In this document: one piece after another, positions 48,401-56,803 of the stretch
Position numbering within the stretch: the stretch's first letter is position 1
Layout of the letters: each line of letters begins with the position of its first letter
NCBI RefSeq assembly: GCF_017811155.1
Contig: NZ_JACVCV010000017.1
Location: forward strand, 30,555 to 94,554
DNA from: Lunatimonas salinarum
GTDB taxonomy: Bacteria > Bacteroidota > Bacteroidia > Cytophagales > Cyclobacteriaceae
DNA length: 64,000 bases
Reading direction: 5' to 3'
Notes under the pieces: generated by a model
What the model was told of the DNA's origin: nothing
Databases searched by the model: none
Seen by the model: only the letters and a program-made list of their open reading frames with translations
Position numbers and translations under genes: made by a program

Positions 48401-48596
48401 TGGCAAACATCGGGTAGCTCAGCAGCCCGGGCAAGACCGCCTCTGTCATTTCGAACCCCTCAGGAAGAATGAAAGCCTTTTCCCCTTGCAGGGAAGCCTC
48501 ATCCGAAACAACCGTCAAAAATAAATATACGGCCAGTAACAATATGCCCAGTACCGCTCCCGCAATCAATCGATTGCCATATCCCCTAAAGTTCAT
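45489..48596 (-). CDS. PVC-type membrane-bound dehydrogenase with HEAT repeats and cytochrome c domain
   Basis: Exported electron-transfer protein found with secreted sugar oxidoreductases. One N-terminal membrane helix (~10-28). Residues ~40-400 form a PQQ/NHL-type propeller ('DLDGDGVFDHRTVYADSLPF', 'DVLQDGDGSLLVVNTGGWFI'); ~430-830 are HEAT-like repeats; a C-terminal haem-c domain holds 'GEAGCGDCHAVSGEGAVFGP' with the CxxCH near residue 905. 1035 aa, normal for the group. Its start codon overlaps the PhyH stop as ATGA, so the two are coupled. Distinctly GC-rich coding. Confidence 0.92.
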   Translation of the reverse strand: MNFRGYGNRLIAGAVLGILLLAVYLFLTVVSDEASLQGEKAFILPEGFEMTEAVLPGLLSYPMFASFDDSGNLFVFESSGHTDGTQEILDRPDFRILLLRDLDGDGVFDHRTVYADSLPFPMGGSFFQGSLYVTAVPDLLKFTDRDGDGVAEEKEVLLSGWKLNHNAAILSGPFMGPDGWLYMADARRGFDITTDEGTQLSGKGARIWRCLPDGSRLESFSGGGFDNAVELAFTPSGEVFGTMTYFVDPQGGYRDALMHWVEGGVFPKPNSVIEEDGLVLTGDLMPVMSKMARVSPSGLMRYEGDFWGEGFEDNLFHAQFNTGRIVRSVVEETGASFASNDTYFLESKAADFHPTDVLQDGDGSLLVVNTGGWFIAGCPLSRTAKPDIHGGIFRIRKKTTRPVSDPYGNEQAWDQSATPSLVETLSVPGPFVRKRAQEAILQQGIAAAPHLQAQLTTHSDAEVRTQLVFLLYRLGVLEGLDVAAKDPSASVRAAYARVAGLVPWTPAQATLVGLLEDASLSVVRQAATALGRLGREGVSAALLSVLERSEDRYVRHAVIFSLWQLGEVPVLREALRHAHAGVRSGALIALEQVPQGALTQPELLAFLTSEAEEDRKAGRWVLGRHADWSVLALPLFRQVTTEGLTELQVLFRVFSGQEVFQRGFEQVLTGGKEDEVRQLYLELLQGASVRPFPERWKPILGQWMQTGSPALRSRTLDFILTGSLTGMEGYLLDMADPKSPLSLRVRALHALAREGYRPPADELRDLMDGLVQEAEGKEMTQAIQLLGSMELDEASLRHLSDAILPRLEDRYVPYMLPLFEGQVSKQLGGSLLSFLVSKPTLMDKLSEDQVAQLFSGELPGLEDQVAGLLSQIRRQREERLARLHDLEERLISGDVLAGRNLFYGEAGCGDCHAVSGEGAVFGPDLSNIGEIRSRHDLLEAVVYPSASFAREYESVEVRTASGAWLGIIKERDAGELVLEIGPGVFRRIAEESILEIRESEQSLMPAGWEERLSLGQISDLMAFLQSLPDGIGAVR

Positions 48597-49465
48597 GGTT
48601 CAAAGAGAAGCGGAAAGAACTGCCCCTCCAACTTTTCACCGGTAGGTATCACCGGTACGCCGTCCAGCAGCACGCCGTCGGTATTGGATCGGGTGCCATC
48701 CGCAAACACGTTGATTACAAAGGCCCTTCTGGGCCGTTCGGAATAATTGGCATAAGATCCGTGTATAGCCAATGGATGGTGAAAGGTGGCATAACCTGCC
48801 TTCATTTCCACCGGAACGGGATGAAACAACGATTTCTGCTCCGGCGTGAGCATCTCCATGAGGCCGTCCATCTCACCGGCCAGCTCGGGCTTGTCCAGTA
48901 GACCCCAGGTATGGGATTTTGGAATATAATGCACACAGCCATTTTCTACCGTGGCATCGTCCAGGCCTACCCAGCAGGTCAGGTGCTGCATGGGTACGCT
49001 ACGGGTCCAGTAGGAATAATCCTGGTGCCACGCTACCACACCCCCATGCTTGGCGGGCTTACAAAACAACTGGTCGTGCCAGAATCGCACGGGCTTATCG
49101 TCCAGCAGCTGACTGGCGGCCATCACAAACGCGGGGTTCCAGAGGATATCGTGAAAACCCTCCTTGATACGCCAATGTCCCAGGGAGTGGAAAAGTACCG
49201 TATTGGGATCACTGGACTCGTTGGATTTAAATTCATAAAATAGCTCAGAGCCCGGGTAGTCCTTATCCAAAAACTCCGCCAGCTCCTCATTCAACCGGTC
49301 TACTTGCCACTGCTCCAACAGCTTGACGTTGTGGAGGTAACCGTTTTCCTTAAAGAAAGCTACCTGCTCCTCGGAAAGACGAAAGGCATCCCAGTCGCTT
49401 TCCCGCTCAGGCCAGGTAAACAAATCGCCTATCAGCTCGTGTATTTTTGAAAGATCTCTACTCAT
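48593..49465 (-). CDS. phytanoyl-CoA dioxygenase (PhyH) family Fe(II)/2-oxoglutarate oxygenase
   Basis: Non-haem iron oxygenase. The H-x-D motif is 'WHQDYSYWT' (~143-145), the distal His is in 'HHPLAIHGSYANYSERPRRA' (~232) with the 2-oxoglutarate-binding Arg just after. No signal peptide, so likely cytoplasmic. The frame is open for 83 codons upstream, but that part lies antisense-free inside the DUF1080 gene and lacks family similarity; ATG 49465 starts the conserved 'DAFRLSEEQVAFFKENGYLH' region. 290 aa. Stop overlaps the start of the HEAT/cytochrome gene. Confidence 0.9.
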   Translation of the reverse strand: MSRDLSKIHELIGDLFTWPERESDWDAFRLSEEQVAFFKENGYLHNVKLLEQWQVDRLNEELAEFLDKDYPGSELFYEFKSNESSDPNTVLFHSLGHWRIKEGFHDILWNPAFVMAASQLLDDKPVRFWHDQLFCKPAKHGGVVAWHQDYSYWTRSVPMQHLTCWVGLDDATVENGCVHYIPKSHTWGLLDKPELAGEMDGLMEMLTPEQKSLFHPVPVEMKAGYATFHHPLAIHGSYANYSERPRRAFVINVFADGTRSNTDGVLLDGVPVIPTGEKLEGQFFPLLFEP

Positions 49466-49497
49466 TTCAGAATGGATTAAATCAATGCGGTCACGGA

Positions 49498-50256
49498 TTA
49501 ATGGTTGGGCAGTAGGGGTGCTATTTGGTCCATGGTGGTGACTCCGGGCGGGAGCTCCGTAACGGTAAGGTTGCGGAAATGGATGGGCGCACCCTCGGAC
49601 TCCAAGCAGATGTATCCCTTTTTCTGGGAGGACTGGGAAATGCCGTTCACAAACTTGCCGTTGACCGACAGCTTGATCACACCGTCCACGCAGACGACCA
49701 CGTAGGTATTCCATTCCCCTCGGGGCAGGCAGCGGTTTTCGATGGATTTACTTCGCGTGCCTCTGGGGTTATCGGGAACGGTTTCCACGCCACCCACGCC
49801 GAAGAGCTCTCCATGGACATACGCGATGGGGGGCAGTTCGCCCTTATCGTTCTTGTTTTGGTTTACCCAATCCAGCTCCAGCATCTGCACCTCCACCCCA
49901 TCGGGCAGTCGGTTGCTGCCGGGGACGGCACTGCTCCACACAAAGGTTCCGGAGTTGCCTCCCAGTTCCTGATGGCTCCACTCCACGTACATGATAAAGT
50001 TTTCGTATTGCTTTTCCGAGCGGATCACGCCTATAGGCAGCCCTTCGCAGACCAGCTTATCTTCTTCGAAACGCCAGGTTTCTTTTTCGGTATTCACATT
50101 AAACCATTTGATCGGTTGTTCGGAGGGGGTCTTTCCACTGATCACCGCTTCTAGGCCTTGTTCTTTGCCAAATTCAAACAGGTATTCTTGGGCCATAAGG
50201 CCAATGGGCATCAGGGAAAACGCTGTGCCTAGGGCAATTTTTTGCAGAAGGTGCAT
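49498..50256 (-). CDS. secreted DUF1080 (3-keto-disaccharide hydrolase family) protein
   Basis: Single-domain concanavalin-type protein. Signal peptide ends 'LMAQ|EY' (residue ~22). '[20 protein letters not shown]', '[20 protein letters not shown]', '[11 protein letters not shown]' and '[20 protein letters not shown]' are characteristic of the family. 252 aa. It lies 32 bases upstream of the PhyH gene and downstream of the Gfo/Idh/MocA gene, forming a four-gene minus-strand operon, consistent with periplasmic cleavage of 3-keto-glycosides generated by the oxidoreductase. Confidence 0.92.
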   Translation of the reverse strand: MHLLQKIALGTAFSLMPIGLMAQEYLFEFGKEQGLEAVISGKTPSEQPIKWFNVNTEKETWRFEEDKLVCEGLPIGVIRSEKQYENFIMYVEWSHQELGGNSGTFVWSSAVPGSNRLPDGVEVQMLELDWVNQNKNDKGELPPIAYVHGELFGVGGVETVPDNPRGTRSKSIENRCLPRGEWNTYVVVCVDGVIKLSVNGKFVNGISQSSQKKGYICLESEGAPIHFRNLTVTELPPGVTTMDQIAPLLPNH

Positions 50257-50289
50257 TCGGATTATCTTAGGTAATAGGGTGAAGAAAAG

Positions 50290-51603
50290 TTAAACCACTT
50301 TGGTGACTCCGGGAATCGCCACGGGAGGTACCGGCCACTTGAGATCCCAAGCATAAGCCTGCATGTCGGGGCCAAGTACTTGGTTGGAATTCATGGCTTC
50401 CTCCCAGGTGATGGTTTGCCCACTGTAGCCTACCATGCGGCCCAGAACGGCCAGCATCGTGCTGTTTGCCATGAGCTCACCTTCATTCAGCGGCTTACCG
50501 GAGCGAATCGCCGCAAAAAGGTCCTCGTGCTGGGTCTCGTAAGGGTTGTTGTATTCTCCCTGGTAATCCCATTTATTGCGGCCATAGGTGGCATGGATCC
50601 GCTTTCCGATATCCACGGCGGCAAATCCGTCCGTACCGGAAATGTCTACCTTGTTGGTATTGGAGCAGCCTTTTTGTTGCCTGCTGAAGTGTACGCCTTT
50701 CAGGTGGTTGCCGTAATCGTACTCGATGGCGAAATGGTCGTAAATATTGCCAAAGTTTTCTTCGGTGCGGGACTGCCTGCCGCCGGTGCCCGTAGCACTT
50801 AGCGGCAGCTTGTCGCCAAAGGCCCAGGACATCATGTCCAGGCTGTGGACCATCATCTCCACGATGTAATCTCCGGACAGCCAGTCATAATAATACCAAT
50901 TGCGCATTTGGTATTCCATTTCCGTCCAGTTGGCCTGCCGGGGTTTGTACCACAGTCCCCCGCCATTTCGCGCTGTAAACACATTGGTCACCTCTCCGAT
51001 CGCACCCGACTTAATCCGCTCAAACAGTTCCCGCTTGGCAAAATCGTACCGGAAGGTAAAGCCCGACACCACCGATAAGTTCTTTTCCTTGGCCTTTTTG
51101 GCCGTCTCCAGAACCAACCGAACGCCCGGGGCATCCACGGCCACCGGTTTTTCACAGAAGACATGTTTCCCCGCGTCTACCGCTTCCTTGAAATGGCTGG
51201 GCCGAAAAGCCGGCGGCGTGGTCAAAATCACCACATCCACCCCAGAATCCAACACCTTGCGGTAGGCGTCAAATCCCACGAATTTATGGGCCTTATCCAC
51301 CTTCACCTGCGTGGGGTTGACCTTCATCAGCGACTGATAGGATTCCTCCAGGTAATCTTCAAAAACATCCGCCATACAGGTGAGCACGGCATCTTTGTCT
51401 GCCTTGAGGGCTTGGGCTGCCGCTCCGGTACCTCTGCCCCCGCAGCCAATCAGCCCCACCTTCAAGGGCTCCCGGCGGGAAGCCATACCGCTGGCAATGG
51501 CAAATGGCATGGGGATAACGGTACTGCCGACCAAAGCGGCACCGGTGGTTTTCAGGAAGGTTCTCCTTTCATTCTTGTCAGCTTTTTCAAACATCGTGTG
51601 CAT
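50290..51603 (-). CDS. exported Gfo/Idh/MocA-family oxidoreductase (Tat signal)
   Basis: NAD(P)-type sugar dehydrogenase carrying a Tat signal 'NERRTFLKTTGAALVGSTVI'. Rossmann motif 'KVGLIGCGGRGTGAAAQALK', 'HVFCEKPVAVDAPGVRLVLE' with the catalytic-region EKP, and 'GDYIVEMMVHSLDMMSWAFG' with the conserved His/Asp. 437 aa, typical for Tat-exported Bacteroidota members, some of which oxidise the C3 of glycosides using tightly bound cofactor. First gene of the four-gene minus operon (oxidoreductase, DUF1080, PhyH, HEAT/cytochrome). Met1 or Met4 may start. Confidence 0.93.
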   Translation of the reverse strand: MHTMFEKADKNERRTFLKTTGAALVGSTVIPMPFAIASGMASRREPLKVGLIGCGGRGTGAAAQALKADKDAVLTCMADVFEDYLEESYQSLMKVNPTQVKVDKAHKFVGFDAYRKVLDSGVDVVILTTPPAFRPSHFKEAVDAGKHVFCEKPVAVDAPGVRLVLETAKKAKEKNLSVVSGFTFRYDFAKRELFERIKSGAIGEVTNVFTARNGGGLWYKPRQANWTEMEYQMRNWYYYDWLSGDYIVEMMVHSLDMMSWAFGDKLPLSATGTGGRQSRTEENFGNIYDHFAIEYDYGNHLKGVHFSRQQKGCSNTNKVDISGTDGFAAVDIGKRIHATYGRNKWDYQGEYNNPYETQHEDLFAAIRSGKPLNEGELMANSTMLAVLGRMVGYSGQTITWEEAMNSNQVLGPDMQAYAWDLKWPVPPVAIPGVTKVV

Positions 51604-51796
51604 TGGGTTTATGAAACGTCTATTTGCTGCGAACCATACGAGTAAGCATGGGGAAAATTACAATTTGTGTCAGCCATTTCAAACATTTTTTACACCAATT
51701 GCCGAATTTGCTACCCTTTGTACCAATCAGCCTTGCAAAGCGCAGGCAAAAAACAATATATTTGGCATCCATGCGATAACCCCAAAAACCATTGCC

Positions 51797-54685
51797 ATGT
51801 CCCATACCGCTACCGAACAAAGCACCTTTATCCAGTCACTTTCCGAACATATTGCCGGCGACGTGCTCGTCGACGACTATTCGCTGGGCATATACAGTAC
51901 CGATGCCAGCATCTACCAGATCCGGCCACTGGCTGTGGTATTGCCCCGACACGAGGAGGATGTAAAAACGGCCCTGAAGCTGGCTGCCGATCACGGTGTG
52001 TGCATCCTTCCCCGGGGAGGCGGTACCAGCTTGGCCGGGCAGACCGTGGGCAAATCCATGGTGCTGGATTTTTCCAAGTACATGCATGCCACCCTGGAAA
52101 TCAACCAGGAAGAGCGCTGGGTGCGGGTGCAACCGGGAAAGGTACGCGACGTGCTCAACGACGAACTTGCGCCCCTAGGCCTTCATTTCGCCGTGGATCC
52201 GGCCACCTCCAGCCGCGCCAACGTGGGAGGCATGACCGGCAACAACTCCTCCGGCACCAAGAGCATCCTGTATGGCAAGACCGTAGACCATGTACTCGAA
52301 GCAAGGGTAGTACTGGCAGACGGCACGGAAATGCACCTCACAAAAAAGAGCCCAGAGGAATACCGCGAGAGCGCCGCAAAGGACGACCGGGAAGGACAGA
52401 TCTACCGGGAGTTTGGGCAACTGATTGAAAAACATCAAGAAGAGATCAAGGCCCGCTTCCCCAAGGTCATGCGCCGGGTGGGCGGCTATAACCTCGATGA
52501 ATTTGTCTACACCGACCAATGGAACCTAGCAAAGCTGGTAACCGGCAGCGAGGGCACCCTGGCCACCACACTGGAACTCAAGCTAAACCTGGAACCCCTG
52601 CCCCAGTACAAGTCCGTCTGCGTGATCCATTTTTCGGACCTGCTGGAAGCCATCGGATCGGTTACCTCCATTCTTGGCTACAACCCCTCTGCGGTGGAGA
52701 TCCTGGACAAGATCGTGGTAGACCTGAGCCGGGAAAACCTGACCACCAAACGGCACTGCCACTTTATCAGCGGCAATCCGGCCGCCATCCTCATTGTGGA
52801 GTTTTACGGCATCACGATGGAAGACGTGATGCAGCGTCCCATGGCGATGATTCAAGACTTGCAGGAAAAAGGCCTGGGCTATGCTTATCCCCTATTTCCG
52901 CAAGGCGAGGCCTACGAAGATGTGTGGCTCGTGCGCAAAAAAGGCCTTGGCCTGATGCTGGGCATAAAGGGCAAAAAGAAACCCCTGCCCTTTATCGAAG
53001 ACGCGGCCATCCCCACGGACAAGCTGAAGGAATACATAGACCGCACACTACAGATCTGCGAAAAACACGGCGCAGCGGTATCCATGTACGCCCATGTGAG
53101 CGTGGGGGTGATCCACGTACGGCCCATTTTGGATCTGCGGGAAGCGGACGATATCGAACGACTCAAAAACATTGCCGAAGACACCTTTAACCTGGTGTTG
53201 GAATACGGTGGATCCTGGAGCGGGGAACACGGCGACGGCCTCGTCCGAAGTGCCTTTAACGAGCGCTTCTTTGGCAAGCGGCTCTACAAGGCATTTATCC
53301 AAGTAAAGCGGCTCTTTGACCCTGAAAACCGCATGAATCCCGGCAAGATCGTGGAAGCCCAGACCATCGAACACAACCTGCGATACGGAACCCAATACCG
53401 AGACCAGGTACCCAAAGCCAGCTACCAGTACCGCAGCGAACAAAGCTTTGAAGAAGCCGTGCATATGTGTACCGGTGTGGGGGAATGCCGCAAATTGCTG
53501 GGCGGCACTATGTGTCCCAGTTTCAAGGCCACCCGCGACGAGGAGCACTCCACCCGGGGCCGGGCCAATGCCCTCCGCCTCGCCATGTCCGGTCAGCTCG
53601 ACAGGGATGGCCTTGCGAGCAAACGCCTTCAGGAAACCCTCTCTCTGTGCCTTTCCTGCAAGGCCTGCAAATCAGAGTGCCCCAGCAACGTGGACATGGC
53701 CAAGCTGAAAAGCGATGTCATGCAGCTATATTACGATAAGAACGGTGCCAGCCGCCGGGACCGCATGATACGCGATTCCTCCAAGGCTGCCCGGTTATTT
53801 TCAGGCCCCTTTGCCAAAGCCGTCAACGCCCTGCAAGCCTCCAAGCCCTTCCGCAAATCGCTGGAAAAGGTGGCCGGTTTTTCCAGCGAACGCACCCTGC
53901 CGGCCTACGCTTCCGAGCCCTTTTACCGCTGGTTTGCCAGAAATGCGGCCCAGCCCGACCACCTACAAAAGGAAGTGGTACTCTTTGCAGACACTTACCT
54001 GAACTACCACGAACCCGAGATCGGAAAATCGGCCCTGAAGCTCCTGAACGACTGCGGCTACAGGGTGCACTTGGCCAACGTAGGCTGCTGCCAGCGGCCC
54101 AAAATCTCGCATGGCTTCCTCCGGGAGGCCAAGGCCCAGGGCAACGAGACCATCCGCCAACTGTTGCCCTACCTGGATCGTGGCCTTACGGTGGTGGTCT
54201 GCGAACCCAGTTGTGCTTCGGCTTTCAACGACGACTTCCCGGACTTGGTGGATTCCCCGGAGATTGCCCAAAAGCTAAAAAACCAGGTGCTGATGATCGA
54301 TGTGTTCTTGGCGCGGGAAAAGGATGCCGGTCGGCTGGAGCACCGCCTACAGCCCAAGGATAAGCGGATGGTCATCCACGGCCACTGCCACCAAAAGGCA
54401 CTCTACGGCACCCAGAGCATGAAAAAGCTGATGGGGAATGCCCATCAAGTGATGGAAATCCCCTCGGGCTGCTGCGGCATGGCAGGATCCTTTGGCTACG
54501 AAGCGGAGCATCTGGAGCTGTCGCGAAAAATCGGGGAAGAGATCCTCTTTCCGGCCGTACGCAAGCTGGAAGCCGGAGATTCCTTGGCTGCCTGCGGCTT
54601 TAGTTGCAGGCATCAGATCGACCACTTCACCGGCAAAAAAGCCCGGCACTGGGTGGAACTGGTGGAGGTGGTGAAGGGGGATTAG
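51797..54685 (+). CDS. FAD-binding and Fe-S oxidoreductase (GlcD/Dld plus GlcF-like fusion)
   Basis: Predicted D-lactate, glycolate or D-2-hydroxyacid dehydrogenase. The PCMH FAD domain begins ~40 with 'PRGGGTSLAGQTVGKSMVLD' (~72-91); FAD-oxidase C-terminal domain ~240-530; 4Fe-4S segment with 'CTGVGECRKLLGGTMCPSF' (~560) and 'CLSCKACKSECPSNVDMAKL' (~617-636); CCG domains 'VGCCQRPKISHG' and 'SGCCGMAGSFGYE' (~890). The frame is open back to 51380, but that part runs antisense into the oxidoreductase gene; ATG 51797 is used. 962 aa. Alone in its unit; complements LutABC for the other lactate isomer. Confidence 0.93.
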   Translation: MSHTATEQSTFIQSLSEHIAGDVLVDDYSLGIYSTDASIYQIRPLAVVLPRHEEDVKTALKLAADHGVCILPRGGGTSLAGQTVGKSMVLDFSKYMHATLEINQEERWVRVQPGKVRDVLNDELAPLGLHFAVDPATSSRANVGGMTGNNSSGTKSILYGKTVDHVLEARVVLADGTEMHLTKKSPEEYRESAAKDDREGQIYREFGQLIEKHQEEIKARFPKVMRRVGGYNLDEFVYTDQWNLAKLVTGSEGTLATTLELKLNLEPLPQYKSVCVIHFSDLLEAIGSVTSILGYNPSAVEILDKIVVDLSRENLTTKRHCHFISGNPAAILIVEFYGITMEDVMQRPMAMIQDLQEKGLGYAYPLFPQGEAYEDVWLVRKKGLGLMLGIKGKKKPLPFIEDAAIPTDKLKEYIDRTLQICEKHGAAVSMYAHVSVGVIHVRPILDLREADDIERLKNIAEDTFNLVLEYGGSWSGEHGDGLVRSAFNERFFGKRLYKAFIQVKRLFDPENRMNPGKIVEAQTIEHNLRYGTQYRDQVPKASYQYRSEQSFEEAVHMCTGVGECRKLLGGTMCPSFKATRDEEHSTRGRANALRLAMSGQLDRDGLASKRLQETLSLCLSCKACKSECPSNVDMAKLKSDVMQLYYDKNGASRRDRMIRDSSKAARLFSGPFAKAVNALQASKPFRKSLEKVAGFSSERTLPAYASEPFYRWFARNAAQPDHLQKEVVLFADTYLNYHEPEIGKSALKLLNDCGYRVHLANVGCCQRPKISHGFLREAKAQGNETIRQLLPYLDRGLTVVVCEPSCASAFNDDFPDLVDSPEIAQKLKNQVLMIDVFLAREKDAGRLEHRLQPKDKRMVIHGHCHQKALYGTQSMKKLMGNAHQVMEIPSGCCGMAGSFGYEAEHLELSRKIGEEILFPAVRKLEAGDSLAACGFSCRHQIDHFTGKKARHWVELVEVVKGD

Positions 54686-54733
54686 AAGGTATTGACCATA
54701 GGACGTATATAAAAGAATAAAAACAACTTAAAA

Positions 54734-55060
54734 TTAATCGTTGAATGCTTTTAAAACAATCGGAATCTGCCTCACGGACACCTTATGCTTAGACTTATCA
54801 GCTAAAGTTATTACCCTAGATTTTTTATCAAATTTGATGACCTTTCCAAAATTAACTATCTTAGCTCTGCTAATTTGGATAAACTCAGAGGGGAGCGATT
54901 CTTTAAAACATTTCAAGGATCGGCATATAAAATACGTTTCACCTCCTTCTAACCAACAGGTCAACATATAGCCGGTAACTTCTACAAAAATTAAATCTTC
55001 AAAAACTAACCTCCTATAGACGCTATTTTGTATTAGGACAATTTGACTTTCTGTTTTCAT
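54734..55060 (-). CDS. stand-alone LytTR DNA-binding protein
   Basis: 108 aa consisting almost only of a LytTR domain: 'EDLIFVEVTGYMLTCWLEGG', 'SLKCFKESLPSEFIQISRAK', then 'IVNFGKVIKF', which match the LytTR beta-sheet DNA-binding fold. No receiver domain or membrane part, so input would come from another protein. Probably regulates genes in the AT-rich block to its right. Upstream lies an 11-bp tandem repeat. Confidence 0.85.
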   Translation of the reverse strand: MKTESQIVLIQNSVYRRLVFEDLIFVEVTGYMLTCWLEGGETYFICRSLKCFKESLPSEFIQISRAKIVNFGKVIKFDKKSRVITLADKSKHKVSVRQIPIVLKAFND

Positions 55061-55100
55061 AAGATAAAAATTTTATTCAAACCATCAATATTCACAATAA

Positions 55101-55130
55101 AAATAAAATTCAAATAAAATTCAAATAAAA
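55101..55130. repeat. AT-rich 11-bp tandem repeat, about 2.7 copies
   Basis: AAATAAAATTC repeats head to tail upstream of the LytTR gene and downstream of the glycosyltransferase-methyltransferase remnant. Could be a short regulator-binding array or low-complexity sequence. Confidence 0.5.
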
Positions 55131-55163
55131 AATAAATTATTTAGGATAGCAAAATTTTTTGCG

Positions 55164-56531
55164 TCATTGAATTGACGTTAGTGCGAAGGCCTTCTTATCT
55201 CCAATAAAAATGCTGTACCGCCTGTCTAAAGCTTTGCAAAACCTTTCCATATTTTCACGATCGTCCCGCCGATCGACGTCGTCAAAAATGATGGGACAGA
55301 CTATTTGGGCAAAAAGACCGACATAGTCCAGAATCCCTTTTCTTAAGTCTCCCGGAGGGCCATCTACTAAAATCAGATCGTAATTGGAAGTTTCCAACAC
55401 CTCTTTAACCACAGTACCTTGATACCATCCATTTTCTATTGGAGCAAATATGCAATTATGATTTGGTCCTCTTTGTATTAAATAGTAGGGATCATGCTCG
55501 ATACTGGTCACGCTCAGGTGATTTAATAAAGCCGACGTACCATTTCCAGAGCCAAATTCCAATAAAGCGTTAGCTGTCGGAAATGAACTCAATATAAAAT
55601 TCAGCAACGCCCTTTCAATTGACCAGGCTCCCAAGGCTTTTCTCTGAACCGCTGCACTGGCAAGTTTTTGGCAATAGATGTAAAAATATTCTTGATGGTA
55701 ATGCCCTGTTATCTCGTTGTGTTCCAATAATTTATTGAGCCAAGCTTCCGCCAGCTTCAGTTCTGTATCATCCAAATAAATTCCATGCAGTAGCTTCAAA
55801 TGTATTTCTTTCTCAAGCTCTGAAAAACCAACGTTCCAGTCTATCAACTGTTTAATTCTCGTTCGATTTCCCTGCTCAATAAGATATGCTCGTTTTGATG
55901 AAGAAATTTGGGCGGGATGTGTCCGGTATTTGACCAACACTGATTCTAAATTTGCTACATGATTGGAATGGATGATGCTTTGTACAAAATCATAATCCCC
56001 ACATTAGCGAAAGCTTTCATCATATCGGTATCCTGCTTCTAGGAGGCTCCGCCTGAACATCAAAGTAGGCTGGGCTAGGCAATTGTCCCTTAAAAAAGCA
56101 ATTTTGATTTCATCATATTCCAATGGTTCATCAGTCATGTGGATGCTCTTTCCATCCTGGTCCACGATCTCCATTCTGCTCCCTACTGCAGCGATATTCG
56201 GATTTGCCTCCAAATAATCATATTGCGTTTGTATCCGATCCGGAAGGGAAATATCATCGGCATCCGCCATAGCAATATATTTCCCTTGAGCTAAATCAAG
56301 TCCCATATTTCTGGCCACGTAATTGCCGCGGTTTTTCTCAAGACACAGGTAACGGATTCGCTTGTCGGAAAATGCTCGAACTAACCTTTCAGTTTTGTCC
56401 GTGGAGCCGTCGTCAATAATGATCAATTCGAGATTCCGAAGTTTTTGACTAAGAATGCTTTTTATAGCCTCAACTATATAATTTTCAGCATTAAAACAGG
56501 GCATGATGACTGAAACTTTTATGTTACCCAT
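55164..56531 (-). pseudogene. family 2 glycosyltransferase fused to a methyltransferase domain, interrupted by one in-frame stop
   Basis: Start at 56531: 'VSVIMPCFNAENYIVEAIKS', 'LELIIIDDGSTDKTERLV' and 'GKYIAMADADDISLPDRI' form a GT-A domain with DxD. After 'YRYDESFR' a TAA (56006-56004) intervenes. The same frame continues without another stop ('CGDYDFVQSIIHSNHV', 'VKYRTHPAQISSSKRAYLIE'), which is the normal GT2 tail, then a class I SAM-methyltransferase-like domain ('LLEFGSGNGTSALLNHL', 'DLILVDGPPGDLRKG') to 55164. CAA to TAA would explain it. Intact length would be about 455 aa. Probably surface-polysaccharide related; now a pseudogene unless the stop is read through or is a sequence error. 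Confidence 0.82.
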
Positions 56532-56803
56532 TATTATTACACCTAGTTCGCATTTATTTTTTTTCCCTCTACTTTTTAGAAAATATTTCGACGTTCGCCT
56601 ACATTAATTATTTATTTTTATAACTAATTTTTTCCATTCTCCACAAAAAGCTTCATGAAGTCCCCTTTCTAGCTTCAACGGAAAGGAAACTTTTCCAAAA
56701 TGCTATTATTCGAAGAGAGCAAACCTGAACTCCTATAAATTTTTCATTGATTAATTCTAGATTTTCTGAAATACAATGTAAAATGGTTTAAGGTTGTCTA
56801 CCG

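Noticed and set aside
49466..49714. N-terminal extension of the PhyH protein
   Set aside because: It lies out of frame within the DUF1080 gene and is Arg/His/Pro-rich; the domain starts after 49465.
49525..50154. 209-codon frame antisense to the DUF1080 gene
   Set aside because: Shadow of a recognised coding region on the other strand.
51380..51796. N-terminal extension of the FAD/Fe-S dehydrogenase
   Set aside because: It runs antisense through the oxidoreductase gene start and has no family similarity; ATG 51797 fits the domain.
52519..53190. 223-codon frame inside the FAD/Fe-S dehydrogenase
   Set aside because: Arg/Pro/Gly-rich out-of-frame translation typical of GC-rich shadows.
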